Origin: Planctomycetaceae bacterium
GTDB lineage: Bacteria; Planctomycetota; Planctomycetia; Pirellulales; Thermoguttaceae
Direction of reading: 5' to 3'
NCBI GenBank assembly: GCA_031274385.1
Contig: JAISQH010000159.1
Location: 1-10,291 of the forward strand
Length of the DNA: 10,291 nucleotides
Below are positions 1-6,880 of the stretch, piece after piece (positions within the stretch are counted from its first letter, which is position 1; each line of letters begins with the position of its first letter). The translations under genes and the position numbers were made by a program. A model generated the notes under the pieces. The model did no database searches. It saw only the letters and a list, made by a program, of their open reading frames with translations, and was not told the origin of the DNA.

Positions 1-27
1 TATTATTATTATTATTATTATTATTAT
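1..27. repeat. Trinucleotide microsatellite (AAT on the minus strand) encoding poly-Asn
   Basis: A perfect period-3 tract covers the first 27 bases of the window. It is in frame with the large minus-strand gene, where it encodes eight consecutive Asn codons. It continues past the edge, so its true length is unknown. Slippage would change the length in whole codons and would not break the frame. Confidence 0.95.
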
Positions 28-2440
28 CAACGTCATTATTTTTATCATTCTTCTCATTCTGTTTCTTCTCATCCTGATTGTTGCCGTTTTGGTCATTGTT
101 ACTTTGTTCCTTCAATTTGTTATCATCGAATTTACCCTCTTTTTTCATCTGCTTAATAATTTCCTCCATCGCATCACCGTCTTGCGTTTCCGGGTTGATC
201 GGCTTTTTGGAATTGTTGCGGTCTCCATTCTTAGACGAATCACCTTGTTCTTCCTGAGTTGGTTGGTTGTTCTGATTTTTCTTTTGTTCTCCGTTGTCGC
301 GAGAACCGTTTTGCAATAAATCATCGTTTTCCTGTTTTGAATTTTCTTGTTTCGGGTTCTCTTTGTCGGAATCGTTTTGTTTTGAATCGGTTTTGTCACC
401 CGTTTTGTCATCACTTTTCTCAGACGGATTTTCGTTCGCATCCGAAGATTCATGATTCGAAGTCCCTTCCTGTTTGTCAGGTTCCAGACCTTGCTTGTCG
501 GATTCTTGTTTCGGTTCGTTTTTGTTTTGACCATTTTGAGAATCGGAATCGTCCGGCGGTTGCTTCTCAGCGTTTTCTTTACCACTTTCCGGTTTTTCGG
601 ACGGTTTGCTGCCGGGCTTGTTGGTTTGTTCTTGGGCGGGGTCTTGTTGGTTTTCTTGATTTTTGTTTTGTTTATTTTCTTTGTCTTGATTCTGATCTTT
701 TTTCTGTTCCTTATCCTGTTCCTTGTTTTGTTTTTCTTCTTTTTTGTCCGTTTTTTTCTCGTCCTCTTTCGGCGGTTGCTCCTGTTTCTGCGGAGCAATA
801 ATTCGAACGGTAATTCGCCGCGTTGTTGCACTGTTCGGATCGGGAAATTTCGTATCAACTGCTTCCGCCCAAATTTCGGCGGTATCACCTTCGGCAAGCC
901 GACTGGTAATTGGAGAAAATACCGCCTTGCTGTGAATCAGACCTTTATGTTCTGTTGCTCCGGTTGCCGGTGATTCCAACAGATCAAGTGCCCGGATTCG
1001 TTTGTTGCCGGACTCGACATGGAACCGGAGATACCGCAACCCAAAATCTCTATCCTCCGCCTGAATCGGTAACTCCAGCGAACTGTTGAGCGGCAAATCC
1101 AATTGCGCCATTTCTTTTAGTTTTTCGTCGGTATCCGCCCACTGAACCATCGGCGGTTTGTCCGGCAACACTTCGAGGCGAAAAACTCCGCTTCGGCGGT
1201 TTTCATAACCTTCACGGTCGGTTGCCCGAAACGAAAAATTCCGAATCGTTGTCGGAGTTGTACTTTGCGGATCAAGTTTCAGTGTAATCGTTGCGGTTGC
1301 TTCGACCGGATTGCTTTCGGAGACGTTCATTCCAACTGTTCTGACCGAGTCGTTGTCAAACACGAGGTCAACCCGTTGTAGCGGAATCGTACTTCGGACA
1401 CCGATTTTGACATCGGTTCCTTCAACAGCCCGAATATCGCCGCTGTTTTCAATTGTTTCATCCGGCAATCCGGTGTAGGGAGGAAAACGATATTTCAATG
1501 AAACAATTTCAATGGACGCTGTCGGACGAACATCAATCCGAAAGGTTCCGCTTCGGCTTTCGCCTTGCGCAATCCGGTAATCAACACCGCAGGCAAAACC
1601 TTGTTTTCCCGGCGGAAACAGAACTTCGTGCCGTGTTTTGCCTTCCGGGAGCGACATGGGAATTGCCTGCCGAACCGCCTGACCGTCATCGGTTGAGAAA
1701 AAAAGATAAACCGGCTCGTTACTTTGACCGACAACCTCCGCCGAAATTGTCAACTTTTCACCTTGCAACGCAACCGTATTTCCCGGTTCGATGTTCAGAA
1801 ACCGAACTGCCTGCGGTCGTTCGATGCTGCTGAGAGGCAACATAATCCGCGTCAACGAAGTCAATGGATTTTTCGGTGAAAAGACGCCGTAAATGACGAA
1901 AAACAAAAAACATAACGTCAAAGCAATACCCCATCGTGTCAGGCTTCGCAGATCGACAGCCCGTTCCGAAGAGGTTGTCTTAACACCGGACGCGGCGGTT
2001 TGGGTAACGCCGTCGAACATTCGTTCGGCTAATTTATCGGCAACGGCAGCATCACCTCGTTCGAATCGTTCTTTGCGAAGTAAAATCCAATTAACGATCG
2101 AATTTTTCAGTGACGGACTGCTTTCTTCCAATAAGTTTGCCGCATAAACCGGATTAATCGGGTAAAGAAAGAGCGGTACAATCCGGCGATAAACGTAAAA
2201 AACAACAATAAGAAGAAGACCCAAAAAAACACCAAACCGAAGAAACCGCGATAAACCATCCGCAAAAAGCCAATGATCGGCAAGAATTGCGATTAATGAA
2301 ACCGCAAGCAAAATGGTCAGGAGTGAAAGGAAAGACAACGAAAAATCAATGTGACGAATAAAACGTCTTGTTTCATTGATCTGATGATCCAATGTTTGAT
2401 CGGGATTTTCGGCAATTAATTTTACGGTACTTGTACTCAT
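1..2440 (-). CDS. Large DUF4175-like membrane-anchored protein with Q/N/K/E-rich tail (C-terminus beyond window)
   Basis: The frame is open for 813 codons from the ATG at 2440-2438 to the window edge with no stop; a GAAGGA ribosome site lies 10 bases upstream. Seen: hydrophobic segments near residues 34-54, 68-85 and about 170-190, then a long non-membrane region (about 215-550) with beta-strand-like, Ig-type sequence. This includes PPYTGLP, a later DRDFGLRYLRF and a terminal SATTRRITVRII strand. From about residue 550 nearly everything is Q, N, K, E, D, P and S, ending in at least eight Asn. The three membrane segments plus the PYTGLP and DFGL motifs resemble DUF4175-type proteins that planctomycetes often encode near MoxR/DUF58/von Willebrand genes; that is family knowledge recalled, not searched. 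No such neighbours are visible here. The function is unknown. A role in envelope assembly or cell-surface mechanics would be inference only. Confidence 0.72.
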   Translation of the reverse strand, partial: MSTSTVKLIAENPDQTLDHQINETRRFIRHIDFSLSFLSLLTILLAVSLIAILADHWLFADGLSRFLRFGVFLGLLLIVVFYVYRRIVPLFLYPINPVYAANLLEESSPSLKNSIVNWILLRKERFERGDAAVADKLAERMFDGVTQTAASGVKTTSSERAVDLRSLTRWGIALTLCFLFFVIYGVFSPKNPLTSLTRIMLPLSSIERPQAVRFLNIEPGNTVALQGEKLTISAEVVGQSNEPVYLFFSTDDGQAVRQAIPMSLPEGKTRHEVLFPPGKQGFACGVDYRIAQGESRSGTFRIDVRPTASIEIVSLKYRFPPYTGLPDETIENSGDIRAVEGTDVKIGVRSTIPLQRVDLVFDNDSVRTVGMNVSESNPVEATATITLKLDPQSTTPTTIRNFSFRATDREGYENRRSGVFRLEVLPDKPPMVQWADTDEKLKEMAQLDLPLNSSLELPIQAEDRDFGLRYLRFHVESGNKRIRALDLLESPATGATEHKGLIHSKAVFSPITSRLAEGDTAEIWAEAVDTKFPDPNSATTRRITVRIIAPQKQEQPPKEDEKKTDKKEEKQNKEQDKEQKKDQNQDKENKQNKNQENQQDPAQEQTNKPGSKPSEKPESGKENAEKQPPDDSDSQNGQNKNEPKQESDKQGLEPDKQEGTSNHESSDANENPSEKSDDKTGDKTDSKQNDSDKENPKQENSKQENDDLLQNGSRDNGEQKKNQNNQPTQEEQGDSSKNGDRNNSKKPINPETQDGDAMEEIIKQMKKEGKFDDNKLKEQSNNDQNGNNQDEKKQNEKNDKNNDVDNNNNNNNN

Positions 2441-2582
2441 TGCAATATGTTCCTTCTATCGTGCCAACTCCGAACCGCGCCCATTTTAATTCATAAAACA
2501 ATACGTAGGTACAACGTATTCGTCTTACCCACGTAAATCATTGCCCTGAAAAGAGGTTATCATCGCGTCGTTTGTTAGTTGT
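2441..2582. other. Intergenic leader of the DUF4175-like gene
   Basis: There is no open frame here. It holds the ribosome site of the downstream minus-strand gene (2451-2456 in plus coordinates). It also holds a short hairpin with 7-base arms at 2500-2506 and 2514-2520. I see no convincing promoter hexamers. Confidence 0.5.
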
Positions 2583-2694
2583 GTTAGCGACGGGGTCTTG
2601 CCCCCGACGAAATATTGATTCTTTTCATACGCAATCAATTTAAGGGGCAAGCCCTCGTCGATTCATATTTCGGGGGCAAGCCCCCGTCGCTAAC
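2583..2694. repeat. GC-rich inverted repeat with three copies of a GGGGCAAGCCC core
   Basis: The outer arms are 2583-2615 and 2665-2694. Each begins (on its own strand) GTTAGCGACGGGG and continues through a TTGCCCCCG core to AAATAT; the left arm has one substitution and a three-base insertion relative to the right. A third, shorter copy of the core lies at 2643-2660. Each core is itself a near-perfect palindrome, so the element can fold as one long hairpin or as several small ones. It lies just 3' of cheW and could form a barrier to transcription or an mRNA 3' end. No T-run follows it on the minus strand, so I do not call it an intrinsic terminator. No target duplication is evident. Confidence 0.8.
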
Positions 2695-2719
2695 GAAACA
2701 GTTGCCCCTTTTTTTATTA

Positions 2720-3259
2720 TCAGGCACCCATTGAAGCAAATTCATCTTCGAAGAGGAGTTTATTGGCGTCAAGAATGATTTTGACATCATCGCCTACTTT
2801 TCCGAGTCCGCGAATGTATTGGGCGCATTGACCGGTTCCGCTTTTGGGCGGCGGTGAGACATTGTTTTCTTCGATGGAGCGGACTTCGTTGACGGTGTCC
2901 ACCACCAAACCAACCTGAACCTGACCGTTGCGAAGATTGATAACAACAATACAAGTCCGTTCATCATAATCCCGCCCCATCATATTAAAACGGAGCCGCA
3001 TATCGATGACCGGAATCACCTGACCGCGTAGATTAACAACCCCCTTCACATAATGAGGCATGTCGGGAACTTCCGTCACCTTTTGGATGCCGACAATCTC
3101 CGTAACATGCCGAATCTCAAGACAGTAATCTTCGTCACCAAGACGGAAAGAAAGATACATGTCCTTCAACGTGTCTTCCGTGTCTTCAGGAAACGAACCG
3201 TCACGCCCGTTCATCTGATCTTCACTCTGTTGTTCCATTTTTGCCAATGTTTCCGACAT
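2720..3259 (-). CDS. cheW: CheW chemotaxis coupling protein
   Basis: This 179-residue protein matches the CheW family, the cytoplasmic adaptor joining chemoreceptors to the histidine kinase CheA. Seen: an acidic, polar N-terminal extension of about 32 residues; a first beta subdomain beginning YLSFRLGDEDYCLEI; the hallmark VNLRGQVIPVID at about 75-86; and GLVVDTVNEVRSI in the second half. There is one CheW domain and no receiver or kinase domain, so this is not CheV or CheA. The start is supported by AGGAG seven bases before the ATG. The gene is 93 bases downstream of ispD on the same strand. No other chemotaxis gene is visible in the window, so its partner kinase is unknown. Confidence 0.93.
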   Translation of the reverse strand: MSETLAKMEQQSEDQMNGRDGSFPEDTEDTLKDMYLSFRLGDEDYCLEIRHVTEIVGIQKVTEVPDMPHYVKGVVNLRGQVIPVIDMRLRFNMMGRDYDERTCIVVINLRNGQVQVGLVVDTVNEVRSIEENNVSPPPKSGTGQCAQYIRGLGKVGDDVKIILDANKLLFEDEFASMGA

Positions 3260-3292
3260 ATCAAATCTCCTTTCATGTTTTTGGTTGTCCGT

Positions 3293-3314
3293 TTGGCAGG
3301 AAAATCACTGCCAA
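3293..3314 (-). other. Small hairpin in the cheW leader
   Basis: TTGGCAG and CTGCCAA form a perfect 7-base stem around an 8-base loop, between the ispD stop and the cheW start. It has no T-run on the minus strand. Its function is unknown. Confidence 0.4.
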
Positions 3315-3330
3315 CGCGCAACTACTCTTA

Positions 3331-3358
3331 ACTGTATCATAGTTCACTTTTTTTACAA
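3331..3358 (-). promoter_or_regulatory. Candidate promoter for cheW
   Basis: On the minus strand TTGTAA (3358-3353) is followed after 16 bases by TACAGT (3336-3331), a partial sigma-70-type match. It overlaps the ispD stop codon, so cheW might be transcribed separately from ispD. The match is weak. Confidence 0.3.
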
Positions 3359-4090
3359 GGCTTTGCCGATCTTTTCATTTTGTTGAAAAAGAATCGCTTC
3401 GGCAAGCATTAAATCCGCTGGAGTCGTTATTTTGATATTTGACCGATTTGCCGGAACAATCGAAACCGCAAAACCGGCATTTTCAACCAATTGCGCATCA
3501 TCAGTCGGTTGGGTCTTGCCAAGATGTTCGTAGGCGTCAACGAGAAAATCACGGCGAAAAACTTGGGGCGTTTGCGCTTCCCAGAGATTTTCCCGATCCA
3601 CTGTTTCCACAATCCGACCGTTGACAACCCGTTTAATTGTTCCGACGATGGGAGTTGCGAGCATAGCTGCGCCGTCAATCCGGGCTTGCCGAAAAACAGC
3701 ATCAATCTCCGATTGTAAAACGCAAGGTCTTGCCGCGTCATGAATCGCAACAAAATCAATATCACGCCGAACCACCGACAACGCGTTCCGAACAGAATCA
3801 GTACGCTCTTTGCCGCCGGAAACAACAAGAAGAAGCATCCGGTTGATTTCTTCAGCATAAAATCGAAAAAACCACTCCAAATCGTCTGGAGAAACAACAA
3901 TAATGAGTTGTGCCACCTCTTCCCGTTCATAAAATGTTTCGGCACAATGCAACCAAACAGGTTTTCCGTTGAGTTGGGCAAATGTTTTTTTGGCGGTTGG
4001 TTTATCGGAATCCGCATCAATAAAACGCCGGCTTTTTCCTGCGGCGGCAAGGATTACCGAAAACGCCGGATGTTTTTCATCGTTTGTCAT
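3353..4090 (-). CDS. ispD: 2-C-methyl-D-erythritol 4-phosphate cytidylyltransferase
   Basis: IspD transfers CMP from CTP to 2-C-methyl-D-erythritol 4-phosphate, the third step of the MEP isoprenoid pathway, in the cytoplasm. Numbering from the ATG at 4090 (245 residues, close to the usual 225-240), the nucleotide-binding stretch ILAAAGKSRRF is at 13-23, GGKERTDSV at 92-100 and HDAARP at 117-122. EAQTPQVFR and a TDDAQLVE segment follow. The open frame extends upstream to 4198, but those residues do not resemble the family. ATGs at 4093 and 4090 are adjacent; a GGA sits five bases before the second, so I prefer 4090. The basic residues after AAAG are arranged as KSRRF rather than the commoner GxRxG. 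The gene is not fused to ispF. Confidence 0.93.
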   Translation of the reverse strand: MTNDEKHPAFSVILAAAGKSRRFIDADSDKPTAKKTFAQLNGKPVWLHCAETFYEREEVAQLIIVVSPDDLEWFFRFYAEEINRMLLLVVSGGKERTDSVRNALSVVRRDIDFVAIHDAARPCVLQSEIDAVFRQARIDGAAMLATPIVGTIKRVVNGRIVETVDRENLWEAQTPQVFRRDFLVDAYEHLGKTQPTDDAQLVENAGFAVSIVPANRSNIKITTPADLMLAEAILFQQNEKIGKAL

Positions 4091-4136
4091 CATGTTCCAA
4101 AAAACCGTGACCGGGAAACAACTTTTATTTATCTCA

Positions 4137-4165
4137 ATTATAGGAAGGAAAACACAATATGATAC
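4137..4165 (-). promoter_or_regulatory. Candidate promoter for ispD
   Basis: A perfect TATAAT is present on the minus strand at 4142-4137. Seventeen bases upstream is a poor -35 match, GTATCA (4165-4160). The start of transcription would be about 40 bases before the ispD start codon. Confidence 0.35.
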
Positions 4166-4258
4166 CAAATGATACCAACAAAATGCCTCCAACACCAAAC
4201 AACATCATACATGAAAATCGAATCAAAACAATCATCTGACTCCCCGTTTTTTTTATCT

Positions 4259-4474
4259 GACCCCAACGGGGTCATTCCAAGGTAGCCCAGTGTTCGATGT
4301 ACTCATCGAACACTGGGACTGAAAGGTTCGTGATCAAAAGTCCCTGAAAGGGACACCCAATATTTTGAGAGAATAGGAAACCCTTTCAGGGTTTTGTTGT
4401 AATTATGTTTCCGTTCCGGTGGTGAACGGTACTCCGTTCACCACCGGCTATTTTAGGATGACTCCGTCGGAGTC
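4259..4474. repeat. Bipartite inverted multi-hairpin element, two 94-base units head to head
   Basis: Unit A is 4259-4352 on the plus strand; unit B is 4381-4474 on the minus strand; a 28-base spacer separates them. Each unit read outside-in has the same plan. First is a 6-base-stem hairpin (GACCCC-AAC-GGGGTC at 4259-4273; GACTCC-GTC-GGAGTC at 4460-4474). After exactly 12 bases comes a perfect 14-base-pair hairpin with a 4-base loop (4286-4317; 4416-4447). After exactly 24 bases comes the palindrome CCCTGAAAGGG (4342-4352; its complement at 4381-4391). The two 14-base stems differ at most positions, yet each is perfectly paired. No open frame spans it. It occupies the divergent ispD/LTxEQ-gene space. 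Confidence 0.88.
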
Positions 4475-4659
4475 AAAAAGAAAAAAGGAAACGAAGGAAA
4501 TATCTTACCTATTTTAAACTCCATCAACGGAAAATCGGGAAACTTTTTTGTTTTTCTCGGAACAATAACCTGTAAGATGTGTTTCTTCTTATCAGGTAGA
4601 AGTTAATCGTATTGACTTCTCGTTGTGAATTGTTGAATCTGTTTATGAGGAGAAAAACA
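4475..4659 (+). other. Leader region of the LTxEQ protein gene, with a hairpin
   Basis: There is no gene here. A hairpin formed by 4568-4577 and 4587-4597 (ACCTG...CAGGT ends, one bulged base, 9-base loop) lies about 60 bases before the start codon. A purine-rich run follows the upstream repeat element. I found no convincing promoter pair. Confidence 0.45.
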
Positions 4660-5574
4660 ATGAAAAAAGTGACGATGTTTTGGACGTTTGTTGTTGCCGT
4701 TTTTTCGATGCTTTCAGTGGCGGTGTTGGCTCAACCGGCTGGTCCGCCCCCCGGAGGACCTGGCGGTGCTCCCGGTGGAAGAGAAAGGGATCGAGGACGG
4801 AATTTTGATTTTGCTCCGGGCGGCGGTGTCGAACTGTTAATCCGAAACGCAGAAATCAAAAGCCAATTGGGATTGACCGAAGAACAAGTCGGTAAACTAG
4901 TGAAACTTTCAGAGGAATTGCGGGCAAGACGCGGTGAACGTCGGCAAGGAAATAACCCGCCCTCCGCAGAAGAAATGAAAAAATTCCGCGAAGAAGCCGA
5001 GAAACGTTTTGATGAAAGCCAAACGAAAGTGAATCAGGTTTTGACCCCTGAACAACAGGAAAAACTCAAAACCTTGCAATTTCAAATTATTGGCGGTCTT
5101 GATTCGCCGTTTCTGAATGTCAGGTCGCTTGATGTTCTCAACTTAACCGACGAGCAAAAAGCGAAACTCAAGGCAATTAACGAACAACGTGAAACCGAAT
5201 CCCGCGCCGCTTTTGAAAAACGCGGTCAAGTCAACTGGCGGGAACTTTCTCAGGAAGCCCGCGAAAAACTTGGAGCGGAGTTGCAAGCGGAAAACGAAGC
5301 GCGAACGAAAAAATTCGGCGATCAGATTAAGGCGATTCTAACGCCGGAACAGAAAGAAAAAGCCGATAAACTGACGGCTGAATCCAAAGAGATTCGTGAA
5401 AAACTCGGATTTGGAGGCGGTAATCGGGAACGGCGTGAAGGTGGTGGTGGCCGCTCTGACCGTGGCGGCGAATATCGTCCCGGTGAAAATTCATGGCGAC
5501 CCGGTCAGGGAACCGGAGAACGAGGAAATAATCAGAACCGTCAACCACGCCGGGCGTTCCCGCAAAACGAGTAA
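4660..5574 (+). CDS. Secreted Spy/CpxP-like LTxEQ-repeat protein
   Basis: I chose the ATG at 4660 because GAGGAG (4647-4652) sits seven bases before it and a signal peptide begins there; the frame is open further upstream. The mature protein follows cleavage near residue 24 (VLA/Q). Seen in order: a Pro/Gly-rich linker (about 26-40); a highly charged helical core with LTEEQ at 72-76, LTPEQ at 128-132, LTDEQ at 162-166 and LTPEQ at 227-231; then a Gly/Arg-rich disordered tail to residue 304. Alternating LTxEQ helices are typical of the periplasmic Spy/CpxP (LTXXQ) family, which includes chaperones and stress sensors. Here the motif occurs four times, roughly twice the usual unit, suggesting internal duplication. 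Metal or protein binding is inference. The gene appears monocistronic, being followed by a terminator. Confidence 0.8.
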   Translation: MKKVTMFWTFVVAVFSMLSVAVLAQPAGPPPGGPGGAPGGRERDRGRNFDFAPGGGVELLIRNAEIKSQLGLTEEQVGKLVKLSEELRARRGERRQGNNPPSAEEMKKFREEAEKRFDESQTKVNQVLTPEQQEKLKTLQFQIIGGLDSPFLNVRSLDVLNLTDEQKAKLKAINEQRETESRAAFEKRGQVNWRELSQEAREKLGAELQAENEARTKKFGDQIKAILTPEQKEKADKLTAESKEIREKLGFGGGNRERREGGGGRSDRGGEYRPGENSWRPGQGTGERGNNQNRQPRRAFPQNE

Positions 5575-5615
5575 ATTTTTACTCATTATCAAGAAGTTCG
5601 TTTCAAATCTAATGA

Positions 5616-5660
5616 CAGGATGCCGTTGTTGCGGCATCCTGTTTTTGCTTCTGTTTTTGC
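5616..5660 (+). terminator. Intrinsic terminator of the LTxEQ gene
   Basis: CAGGATGCCG (5616-5625) pairs perfectly with CGGCATCCTG (5632-5641) around the loop TTGTTG. It is followed at once by TTTTTGCTTCTGTTTTTG. The position, 41 bases after the stop codon, fits a Rho-independent terminator. Confidence 0.88.
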
Positions 5661-5678
5661 TCCTGCACATCGTATAAT
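5650..5678 (+). promoter_or_regulatory. Candidate promoter for the Cys-rich genes
   Basis: A perfect TATAAT is at 5673-5678, just after the terminator of the preceding gene. The corresponding -35 region (TCTGTT, 17-base spacing) is weak. It would give a leader of about 110 bases before the cysteine-rich lipoprotein gene. Confidence 0.3.
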
Positions 5679-5796
5679 CGTTGCAAAGCAAATAAACAGT
5701 ATAAAGTGAATTACAGAAAAATCTGTTCGGTTCAATCTCCCGTTACTCGATATGCTTTAATGGAAATGAAGGACAATTCCGTTTGGCAGGCAATTT

Positions 5797-6381
5797 ATGA
5801 ACCGGATTCATCAAACAAAACAAAATCTGATCCTCCGTTGGGTTACCTCAGCGGCTGTTTTGTTTTACGTTCTTCTGCCTCCGGTTGGTGCCTGTCAATG
5901 TGCTGACTGCAGTTGCTGTCATCATTCCGGTTCGCAGGAAGTTTTAACCGCGTCATTTTCGAACGAAAAGACGTGTTGCTCTTCGGCTTGCTCCATAACA
6001 GAAAATACAGAAAATGTTGCCGATATTGTCAATGCGGTATCGGAAAAATGCAATTGTTTGAAAAGTTTAGAAAGTTCAAAAAACTCGGAAACTTCGGGCG
6101 GTTGCTGTTCAAACAAGCCGGAAAAGAACAAAGAGAACAATTCCGAATCTTGCCCTTGTTATTTGAAAACAGTTCCTGAAACATCTTCTTCCATATTGCA
6201 AACTTCGGTTTCGCTGCAACAAATTTCAGAACAATTAAAAGCCGATTTGTTGTCGTCGTTTGTTTCTGTGACATTGCCGACAACAAATATTGAACCCGGT
6301 TTTTACAATCAATCGTTTGAATCGCCGGTTTCCCGGCTTCCGGTACGTCTCCATCTCCTGTTGCTTGTCTTGTTAAATTAA
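5797..6381 (+). CDS. Cysteine-rich probable lipoprotein of unknown function
   Basis: The protein has 194 residues. I do not recognise the family. Seen: a basic N-terminus and hydrophobic segment (about 13-31) ending VGAC, which fits a lipobox with Cys33 as the lipid-modified residue. The stretch CQCADCSCCHH follows immediately. Fourteen cysteines occur in clusters: 33/35/38/40/41 with His42-43; 60/61/65; 85/87; 103/104; 119/121. These are separated by Ser/Asn/Lys/Glu-rich linkers. All cysteines lie before residue 122. The last 70 residues are Cys-free and end in a hydrophobic stretch, LHLLLLVLLN. The CxC/CC/HH patterning suggests metal (Cu or Zn) binding or a disulfide-rich surface protein, but this is inference. 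The start is supported by GGCAGG six bases before the ATG. The next gene, 101 bases downstream on the same strand, is also cysteine-rich. Confidence 0.7.
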   Translation: MNRIHQTKQNLILRWVTSAAVLFYVLLPPVGACQCADCSCCHHSGSQEVLTASFSNEKTCCSSACSITENTENVADIVNAVSEKCNCLKSLESSKNSETSGGCCSNKPEKNKENNSESCPCYLKTVPETSSSILQTSVSLQQISEQLKADLLSSFVSVTLPTTNIEPGFYNQSFESPVSRLPVRLHLLLLVLLN

Positions 6382-6482
6382 CGGTTCCGAAACGGTATTC
6401 TCTACCGAAAATGTGTTCCGTTTATTTTATTTAAAATTTATTAAAATTATTTTCAAGACAATATTATTTTAAGGAGAATTTC
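6382..6482 (+). other. AT-rich gap between the two Cys-rich genes
   Basis: It contains weak inverted segments near 6389-6423 (AAACGG...CCGTTT, and CGGTA...TACCG inside), followed by a very AT-rich run to the ribosome site. It could attenuate read-through or hold a promoter. Neither is convincing. Confidence 0.3.
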
Positions 6483-6860
6483 ATGGCTATTTCAGCAACA
6501 AATTCCGGTTACGTTTCCAGTGCTACACTGAAGAGTGCCGGTTCCTCGAAAAGCGGTGGCGCATCTTGTTGTGCGTCGAGTGGCGGCAAACAGGCTGCGT
6601 GTTGTGTTGGCAGGAGTCAGGAGGATTGTATCAAGATTTGTTCCGGTCAAAGCGGTTCGTCCGCCGGCAAAACCGCCTCAACTTACAGTACAGCGCGTTC
6701 GACCAGTACTGTATCGGGCAGAACCGGTTCCTCCTCCCAGTCGGTTTCGGCAAATAACGTTACTGTTTCGTCTTCGGGCAGCCGTGTTGCCAATTCTGCC
6801 GCCAATAATTACGGCAGAACTTCGGTGTTGGGACGTTCCTCTGTCAATTTGGTACGATAA
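6483..6860 (+). CDS. Small Ser/Gly/Cys-rich protein of unknown function
   Basis: The protein has 125 residues, preceded by a strong AAGGAG (6471-6476) at good spacing, which is the main evidence that it is expressed. I do not recognise it. Seen: no signal peptide or membrane segment; 34 serines (about 27 percent) and no Phe, Trp or His. Six cysteines fall in one block: CC at 29-30, CC at 40-41, then Cys49 and Cys53 in DCIKIC. After residue 54 the protein is Ser/Thr/Gly/Asn/Ala-rich low complexity, ending LGRSSVNLVR. The two CC pairs plus CxxxC could bind a metal. The Ser/Thr/Cys/Gly composition also recalls some peptide precursors modified after translation, but no modification enzyme lies in the window. 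It follows another cysteine-rich gene on the same strand, so joint regulation is possible. Confidence 0.65.
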   Translation: MAISATNSGYVSSATLKSAGSSKSGGASCCASSGGKQAACCVGRSQEDCIKICSGQSGSSAGKTASTYSTARSTSTVSGRTGSSSQSVSANNVTVSSSGSRVANSAANNYGRTSVLGRSSVNLVR

Positions 6861-6880
6861 AACCAACCGCTTTTAAGAAC

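Noticed and set aside
1..27. Period-3 tract considered as a CRISPR-like or tandem regulatory repeat
   Set aside because: It is a simple in-frame microsatellite in a coding sequence, with no spacers.
145..897. A 250-codon minus-strand frame rich in Lys, Arg, Asn and Thr
   Set aside because: It lies in another frame of the large DUF4175-like gene, whose own frame is open for more than 2.4 kb with a ribosome site. The composition is what a shifted read of Q/N/K/E codons gives.
3427..4050. A 207-codon minus-strand frame within ispD
   Set aside because: It overlaps ispD in a different frame, and the ispD frame carries all family motifs.
4159..4239. A 26-codon plus-strand frame with AGGAAGG ten bases upstream
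   Set aside because: The ribosome site is plausible, but the peptide is short and featureless, ends just before the repeat element, and the AGGAAGG lies in the ispD promoter region. It is not enough to call a gene.
4612..4659. Upstream TTG start for the LTxEQ protein
   Set aside because: The extra 16 residues precede a normal signal peptide and have no ribosome site, whereas the ATG at 4660 has GAGGAG at ideal spacing.
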